A DNA stretch of 11,323 nt from Candidatus Omnitrophota bacterium (GTDB lineage Bacteria > Omnitrophota > Gorgyraeia > Gygaellales > Profunditerraquicolaceae): contig JAQUSM010000023.1 of NCBI GenBank assembly GCA_028715095.1, forward strand, positions 1 to 11,323, written 5' to 3'. Position numbers and translations under genes: made by a program. Shown in pieces: positions 6,770 to 11,323 of the stretch. Position 1 is the first letter of the stretch, and each line of letters opens with the position of its first letter. Under the pieces are notes generated by a model. It was not told where the DNA came from and did not search any database. It was given only the letters and a program-made list of their open reading frames with translations.

Positions 6770-7762
6770 ATGAATACAGGCCTTACTGCTATTAACGAGA
6801 AAGTCCAGAAAGAGAGCTTATTTGTGCAAAACCTGATTGCTGAAATAGGCAAAGTTATTGTCGGCCAAAAAAGCCTGGTTGAGAGGCTGTTGGTGGGTTT
6901 ATTTGCCAACGGACACATACTCGTTGAGGGTGTCCCCGGTTTAGCCAAGACATTATCTATTAAAACATTGGCCCAAGTTATAAACACAAAATTCCAAAGG
7001 ATACAGTTTACCCCTGACCTGTTGCCCGCGGATTTGATTGGTACGCTTATTTATAATCCCAAAGACGGGGCATTCTCTACCAAGAAAGGGCCGATATTTG
7101 CTAATATTATCTTGGCTGATGAGATAAACCGCGCTCCGGCAAAAGTGCAAAGCGCGCTTCTTGAAGCGATGCAGGAAAGACAGGTTACTATAGGAGAGAA
7201 TACTTTTAAGCTGGATGAACCCTTTTTGGTTATGGCTACCCAAAATCCGATAGAGCAGGAAGGCACCTACCCTCTCCCTGAGGCCCAAGTTGACAGGTTT
7301 ATGCTTAAAATTAATATAACTTACCCGAATATTGAAGAAGAACATAAGATCCTGAAACGCATGGGTTTCACTGAAAATAGGATTGAGGTCAAGCCAGTCG
7401 TAGAGCCGCAGGATATTGTCAGGGCGCGCAGCGTAGTAGATGAAGTCTATATGGATGAAAAAATAGAGAAATATATCCTGGATATAGTTTTTGCCACAAG
7501 GGAGCCGAAAAAATACAAGCTTAATGAGCTTGAGGGGCTTATACAATATGGCGCCTCTCCAAGGGCCAGTATTTATCTTATGCTGGCCTCTAAAGCCTAC
7601 GCTTTTATTCAAGGCAGGGGATATGTTACTCCTCAGGATGTAAAATCCATCGGCCCGGATGTATTGCGGCACAGGGTAATTGTAAGCTATGAAGCAGAGG
7701 CTGAAGAAAAGACTTCAGAGGATATAATTAAAAAGATATTCACGGATGTAGAGGTTCCTTAA
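6770..7762 (+). CDS. moxR: MoxR-family AAA+ ATPase
   Basis: Cytoplasmic AAA+ ATPase of the MoxR family, 330 residues, a normal full length. These proteins act as ATP-driven chaperones that assemble or activate partner vWA-domain proteins encoded next to them. Visible motifs are IVGQ (30-33), Walker A GVPGLAKT (54-61), FTPDLLPADLIG (80-91), Walker B ILADE with Asp117-Glu118 followed by INRAPAKVQSALLEAM, and the sensor-1 region MATQNPIEQEGTYPLPEAQ with DRF just after it. The C-terminal lid region contains GASPRASI and the late VLRHRV motif, both typical. A strong Shine-Dalgarno (AAGGGAGGT, 6757-6765) supports the start. It opens the second operon, and DUF58, its usual partner gene, follows after 8 bp. 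Confidence 0.96.
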   Translation: MNTGLTAINEKVQKESLFVQNLIAEIGKVIVGQKSLVERLLVGLFANGHILVEGVPGLAKTLSIKTLAQVINTKFQRIQFTPDLLPADLIGTLIYNPKDGAFSTKKGPIFANIILADEINRAPAKVQSALLEAMQERQVTIGENTFKLDEPFLVMATQNPIEQEGTYPLPEAQVDRFMLKINITYPNIEEEHKILKRMGFTENRIEVKPVVEPQDIVRARSVVDEVYMDEKIEKYILDIVFATREPKKYKLNELEGLIQYGASPRASIYLMLASKAYAFIQGRGYVTPQDVKSIGPDVLRHRVIVSYEAEAEEKTSEDIIKKIFTDVEVP

Positions 7763-7770
7763 AAACAAAT

Positions 7771-8655
7771 ATGATTCCTAAGGAAGTCCTGAAAAATATC
7801 CGCCGTATCCAGATAACTACCTCCCGCATGGTTACCGATGTGTTTGCCGGCCAGTACCAGAGCGTGTTTAAAGGCAAGGGTATGGAATTTGAGGAGGTGC
7901 GGGAGTACCAGCCGGGGGATGAGATACGTTCCATAGACTGGAATGTTACTGCCAGGATGGGGAGCCCCTATATAAAGAAGTTTGTAGAAGAGAGGGAATT
8001 AACGGTGATGCTTATCCTGGATATGTCGCCTTCCTCTTTTTTCGGGACGAGAAACCAGCTTAAGATGCAGCTTGCGGCTGAGGTTTGTTCGGTGCTGGCG
8101 CTGGCCGCTATAAAAAACAATGATAAAGTGGGCTTTATCGCCTTTACCGAAAAAATCGAAAAGTTTATCCCGGCGCGTAAAGGCCTGCGCCATGTCTTGC
8201 GTATTATCAGCGAGGCGTTATACTTTAAGCCTAAAGGCAGGAAAACAGATATCGCGGCGGTTCTGGAATACTTAAACAAGGTTACTACGCGCAAGACAGT
8301 CACTTTTGTCATTTCTGATTTTTATTCCCCTGATTTTAAGAAAATGCTGGCAGTAAGTAATAAGCGCCATGATATTGTAGCTATAACCGTAACCGACCCA
8401 AGCGAGCTTGAGCTTGCCGACGTCGGAATAGTAAAATTAGAGGATTTAGAAAGCGGGCAGACTTTTATGGTGGATACATCAGATTCCGGGCTGCGCAAGA
8501 AATACAGCCAGGATGCCAGGCAAAGGCAGGAAGAAAGAGATAAATTGTTCCGTTCAATAAACGTAGATGCTATCGATATAAGAACAGATATGCCTTATTC
8601 ACAGAGCTTGTATAGGTTCTTTAGGACGAGGGAGAGGAGATTGAGGACAAGATGA
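7771..8655 (+). CDS. DUF58 family protein with vWA-type fold
   Basis: DUF58 protein, 294 residues, the regular partner of MoxR and its presumed substrate. It starts with PKEVLKNIRRIQI, as family members do. It then shows FAGQYQSVFKGKGMEF (25-40), REYQPGDEIRSIDWNVTAR (44-62) and FVEERELTVML, the core DUF58 signature. A metal-ion-dependent adhesion (MIDAS-like) motif DMSPS lies at 84-88 (Asp84, Ser86, Ser88). No signal peptide or membrane segment is seen, so it is probably cytoplasmic or peripheral. It begins 8 bp after the moxR stop. No Shine-Dalgarno lies at normal distance (the nearest GAGG is 16 bases away, inside moxR), so initiation probably depends on translation of moxR. The ATGA overlap at its 3' end couples it to the next gene. 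Confidence 0.95.
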   Translation: MIPKEVLKNIRRIQITTSRMVTDVFAGQYQSVFKGKGMEFEEVREYQPGDEIRSIDWNVTARMGSPYIKKFVEERELTVMLILDMSPSSFFGTRNQLKMQLAAEVCSVLALAAIKNNDKVGFIAFTEKIEKFIPARKGLRHVLRIISEALYFKPKGRKTDIAAVLEYLNKVTTRKTVTFVISDFYSPDFKKMLAVSNKRHDIVAITVTDPSELELADVGIVKLEDLESGQTFMVDTSDSGLRKKYSQDARQRQEERDKLFRSINVDAIDIRTDMPYSQSLYRFFRTRERRLRTR

Positions 8656-9857
8656 AGAATAAATTAAAAATTATTTCAGTTATAATTATCCTGTTGATAG
8701 TATCCGGGTTGTTTCTTGCAGGAAATTTTACCGGCCATGTAAATAACAACCAGAAGCCAGCATGGACAGATAAGATGCAGCTGGAGTATGCCAATACCTT
8801 GCTTTCCAAAGGCTTATATGCCAATGCGGCGCAGGAATTTGAGGCCTATATAAGAAGAGGAGGAATTGACAGCAAAGATTTGGCCAGCATATGCAATAAA
8901 CTGGGCAATATTTATATGGATTTAAAAGAATATGAAAAAGCGTTGGCCAGTTTTTATAAAAGCGAACTTCTTGATCCAAATCCTGAATATAAGCAGGATT
9001 TGAATCAGAAAATAGTCAGCGCTTTAGAGAGCTTAGGATTAAGCCAGCAGGCACAATATGAATTAGAAAGCCGGACATCCATAAAACCAGCCGTACAAAG
9101 TAATGAAAAGATCGCCGTCAGGATCGGTAAAAGAGAAATCACGAATGATGAAATTGATATGGTTATTAACCGGCTTCCCGAGCAGGTAAGAAAAGGGTTA
9201 AATAGCAATGACGCTAAATTGAAGTTTATCCGGGAATACGTAGCCACGGAGGTGCTTTATGAGAAAGGCAAGAAGCTGGGCCTGGATAAAGATATCAAGA
9301 TCCGCGGCGCTGTTGAAGATTTTAAAAAGCAGCTTGTCTTGCAGGAGCTGCTGGGGGAGGAGATAAGGAAGGAATTAAAAACTACCCCTGAGGATATCTT
9401 GCTGTATTATAAGGCTAATAAGGATAAATACAGTATCCCCGCAATGGCCAAGGTGTCTTTTCTTGAACTTAGCGATCCGGCTAAAAGCGAAGAGGTGTCT
9501 GTTCAGTTAAGAAATGGAAAAGGCAAAAGAATAGAGCAATGGATCCAGAAGGGCTCTACTTTGATTTCGCAAGATATAGGAGAATCAAAGGAGGCGGTAG
9601 ATAGTATCTTTAAGCAGGAAAAAGGCACACTTGTAGGTCCGCTTAAGATCAAAGATAAATTATATATGTTTATTATTAATGAGAAGGAGCCGGAGAAGGA
9701 GAGGGCTTTTGAAGAAGTAAAAGACCGGGTTGAAGGAGAATATCGCGAGCAGAAAGAGCAGCAGATTGTACAGTCCTTTTTGAATAAAGCTTTGGAGCAA
9801 CAGGAGGTTGAAATTTTGTACCAACCGAAAATAGAAAATGAGAAAGCCAAGAAATAG
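8652..9857 (+). CDS. membrane-anchored TPR protein with SurA/PpiC-like (parvulin-like) domain
   Basis: A 401-residue envelope protein with an N-terminal hydrophobic helix (7-24) that serves as an uncleaved anchor or a signal peptide; no lipobox cysteine is present. Residues about 43-140 form TPR-like helical repeats (YANTLLSKGLYANAAQEF, then LGNIYMDLKEYEKALASFYK). Residues 153-245 resemble the N-terminal chaperone region of SurA/PpiD proteins (IAVRIGKREITNDEID, then FIREYVATEVLYEKGKKLG). Residues about 248-345 resemble a parvulin PPIase (DILLYYKANKDKYSIP, then VSFLEL and VGPLKIKDKLYMFIINE). The two parvulin active-site histidines are not seen: AKVSFLEL replaces the usual RHI strand, and KLYMFII the usual GYHII strand. 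Prolyl isomerase activity is therefore doubtful and a binding or chaperone role more likely. A charged coiled tail follows. It shares ATGA with DUF58, and GAGG (8643-8646) precedes the start. Bat operons often carry TPR proteins, and this may fill that role. Confidence 0.85.
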   Translation: MKNKLKIISVIIILLIVSGLFLAGNFTGHVNNNQKPAWTDKMQLEYANTLLSKGLYANAAQEFEAYIRRGGIDSKDLASICNKLGNIYMDLKEYEKALASFYKSELLDPNPEYKQDLNQKIVSALESLGLSQQAQYELESRTSIKPAVQSNEKIAVRIGKREITNDEIDMVINRLPEQVRKGLNSNDAKLKFIREYVATEVLYEKGKKLGLDKDIKIRGAVEDFKKQLVLQELLGEEIRKELKTTPEDILLYYKANKDKYSIPAMAKVSFLELSDPAKSEEVSVQLRNGKGKRIEQWIQKGSTLISQDIGESKEAVDSIFKQEKGTLVGPLKIKDKLYMFIINEKEPEKERAFEEVKDRVEGEYREQKEQQIVQSFLNKALEQQEVEILYQPKIENEKAKK

Positions 9858-10788
9858 AATATTATTCTTGTGGGCAAGCGTTCTTTTTGTAACCGCGGCA
9901 TTATCCGGCTGCGTCAAAGAAAAGAAAGGCCCGGATTTGCCCATTACGGTTAAGGCAACGGTGGATAAGGCAACCGTAGCAATCGGGGATAAAATAAAAT
10001 ATACAATCTTTATTGAAAAGGATAAAGATGTTGAGGTTGAACCGTTTGCGTTCGGCCAGGATTTAGGTAATTTCGCGATCAAGGATTTTGGCTCAAAAAG
10101 AAGTGTTTTTTTTAATAAAGAAAGAATATCTCAATGGTATATTCTGGATACGTATATTACAGGAAAAACCATTATCCCTAAGGTTAAGATTAAATATAAG
10201 AAAAGGAATGATCCGGAATGGAGCCAGATTGAAACTGGTGAAGTACCCATAGAGGTAAAAAGCCTTTTGGGCGAGTCCGGCCATAATATTCAGATGCGGG
10301 ATATAAAGGGCCCGGTAGGACTGCCTTCGGCAATAAATAAATACCTTATCCTGGCAGGTTTATTGCTCCTGGTTATTTCGGGTTTATTAGCCGGATATTT
10401 TTTGAAAAAAAATAAAGAAGGAATGATTACTCCCAAGAAGCCTGCTCATGAAGTTGCTTATGCGCAGCTTGAGCAGTTGCGAGCAAAAGATTATATTAGC
10501 CGAGGGTTAATTAAAGAATATTATTCGGAGGTTTCGGACATTATCAGGCATTATCTGGAGAATAGATTTAAGCTTAGGGCGCCCGAGATGACTACTGAAG
10601 AGTTTCTCTCCAGCGCCAGAGAGGCCGCGGAGTTAATCAGTGAACACAAAAACCTGCTGAAAGAGTTCCTGCTTTGCTGTGACCTTGTAAAATTCGCCAA
10701 ATACGCGCCTTCGGCGGATGAAATAAATTCCATTTTTAATTCAGCAAAGAATTTTATAGACCAGACAAAAGAAAATGAATCTGCATGA
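9838..10788 (+). CDS. BatD-like lipoprotein with transmembrane helix and DUF4381-like cytoplasmic tail
   Basis: A 316-residue protein. A basic N-terminus and hydrophobic stretch end in the lipobox LSGC, making Cys25 the likely lipidated residue. Residues about 35-142 look like a beta-sandwich domain (VKATVDKATVAIGDKIKYTI, then YITGKTIIPKVKIKY), as in the N-terminal domain of BatD (oxygen tolerance) proteins. A linker with RDIKGPVGLP leads to a transmembrane helix (168-189), then a lysine-rich inner edge and a helical cytoplasmic domain (about 203-310, with EYYSEVSDIIRHYLENRFKL), like the short DUF4381-type proteins of Bat operons. It is much shorter than classical BatD (about 500-600 residues). 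It overlaps the upstream gene by 20 bp and the downstream gene by 14 bp and has no clear Shine-Dalgarno, so re-initiation is probable. Presumed role: periplasmic and membrane part of a Bat complex. Confidence 0.8.
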   Translation: MRKPRNRILFLWASVLFVTAALSGCVKEKKGPDLPITVKATVDKATVAIGDKIKYTIFIEKDKDVEVEPFAFGQDLGNFAIKDFGSKRSVFFNKERISQWYILDTYITGKTIIPKVKIKYKKRNDPEWSQIETGEVPIEVKSLLGESGHNIQMRDIKGPVGLPSAINKYLILAGLLLLVISGLLAGYFLKKNKEGMITPKKPAHEVAYAQLEQLRAKDYISRGLIKEYYSEVSDIIRHYLENRFKLRAPEMTTEEFLSSAREAAELISEHKNLLKEFLLCCDLVKFAKYAPSADEINSIFNSAKNFIDQTKENESA

Positions 10789-11323
10789 CCCGTTTATTTT
10801 AATCCTTATACCTTTAATAATGCTGCTTTTCTTGTACAGCCGGAAGAAACCGGCTGCGGCAGCCGCCTTGAAATTTTCCTCGGGAGAATTGGTGGGGAAA
10901 TTAAAAGGTTCTCTTAAGCTTAAGTTGAGCCAGAATCTGGTTTATTTGAGGTTACTGGCAGTTCTCTTCTTGATATTGGCGTTGGCCAGACCGCAAACTC
11001 CGGTAGCTGATTCCAAAATTCAATCTGAAGGCATAGATATAGTTTTGGCGATTGATTGTTCAACCAGTATGCTTGCCGAAGATTTTAAATTAGGCGGGCA
11101 AAGGCAAAGCAGGATAGAGGTTGTTAAGAATGTGGTCAGGGATTTTATCATGGGCAGGAAGAATGACCGCATCGCTATCGTGGCTTTTGCTTCCCGGGCA
11201 TACACGGTTTGCCCTTTGACCCTGGATTACGGCTGGCTGCTGGATAATCTGGACAGGGTTAAAACAGGCCTGGTCGAGGATGGCACGGCAATAGGCTCAG
11301 GAATCGCTACTTCGTTGAACCGG
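10775..11323 (+). CDS. batA: BatA-type vWA-domain membrane protein, N-terminal part
   Basis: The first 183 codons of a BatA-like protein; the frame is still open at the right edge, and full-length relatives are about 320-340 residues. It starts MNLHDPFILILIPLIMLLFLY, giving a first membrane helix (about 7-21). A short conserved cytoplasmic stretch (LKFSSGELVGKLKGSL) and a second helix ending in LALARPQ (about 56-74) follow, exactly the N-terminal plan of BatA/BatB. The vWA domain then begins: SEGIDIVLAIDCSTSM carries the MIDAS motif Asp94-x-Ser96-x-Ser98, and EDGTAIGSGIATSLNR near the edge supplies the conserved Thr171. The gene overlaps the BatD-like gene by 14 bp and has no obvious Shine-Dalgarno, implying coupled translation. 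In studied bacteria Bat proteins affect stress tolerance and envelope integrity; the exact function is unsettled. MoxR is the presumed regulator. Confidence 0.94.
   Translation, partial: MNLHDPFILILIPLIMLLFLYSRKKPAAAAALKFSSGELVGKLKGSLKLKLSQNLVYLRLLAVLFLILALARPQTPVADSKIQSEGIDIVLAIDCSTSMLAEDFKLGGQRQSRIEVVKNVVRDFIMGRKNDRIAIVAFASRAYTVCPLTLDYGWLLDNLDRVKTGLVEDGTAIGSGIATSLNR

Noticed and set aside
6953..7672. 239-codon open frame on the minus strand over moxR
   Set aside because: It lies wholly antisense to a clear AAA+ ATPase with all motifs, its translation resembles no known protein, and it has no ribosome-binding site or plausible operon context.
9503..10082. Overlapping minus-strand frames of 132 and 140 codons over the TPR/parvulin and BatD-like genes
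   Set aside because: Both are antisense to well-supported coding sequence and have no recognisable motif or start signal.

Overview
The window is a bacterial chromosomal segment of moderate GC content. All genes lie on the + strand, in short polycistronic blocks with overlapping or nearly abutting genes. The content is a carbon-starvation transporter, a membrane two-component cassette, and the front part of a MoxR/Bat (von Willebrand A) operon with a lipoprotein. This fits a Gram-negative, probably anaerobic or environmental bacterium. The protein style (7TM plus Cache kinases, PAS sensors, MoxR-DUF58-Bat operons) is common in Deltaproteobacteria-like lineages and in uncultured PVC-group phyla such as Omnitrophota. 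That taxonomic guess is inference only and has not been tested.

Layout. (1) Positions 2-1186: the C-terminal part of a CstA-family transporter, cut by the left edge. (2) 1187-1386: an intergenic region with a 50-bp palindromic repeat (copy 1), a candidate promoter, and a terminator-like hairpin that stops just short of the next ribosome-binding site. (3) 1387-6565: a four-gene signalling operon. It holds a membrane PAS sensor with no kinase domain, a 967-residue 7TM/dCache/HAMP histidine kinase, and two receiver-only response regulators, joined by 4, 8 and 8 bp overlaps. (4) 6566-6769: a second intergenic region with a degenerate inverted copy of the repeat, a well-conserved direct copy (43/50 identical to copy 1), a good sigma-70-like promoter and a strong Shine-Dalgarno. 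(5) 6770-11323: a MoxR AAA+ ATPase, a DUF58 protein, a membrane-anchored TPR plus parvulin-like protein, a BatD-like lipoprotein, and the start of a BatA-type vWA membrane protein that runs off the right edge.

How the genes may work together. The sensor and kinase look co-translated and probably feed phosphoryl groups to the two single-domain receivers. Neither receiver has an output domain, so signalling must continue through protein contacts or a downstream phosphotransfer protein outside the window. In the Bat-type operon, MoxR is expected to act as an ATP-driven chaperone on the DUF58 and vWA proteins. The lipoprotein and the TPR/PPIase-like protein probably form the envelope side of the complex. 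Shared 50-bp elements before both operons hint at a common regulatory or structural element. I saw no RNA genes, CRISPR arrays or insertion sequences.
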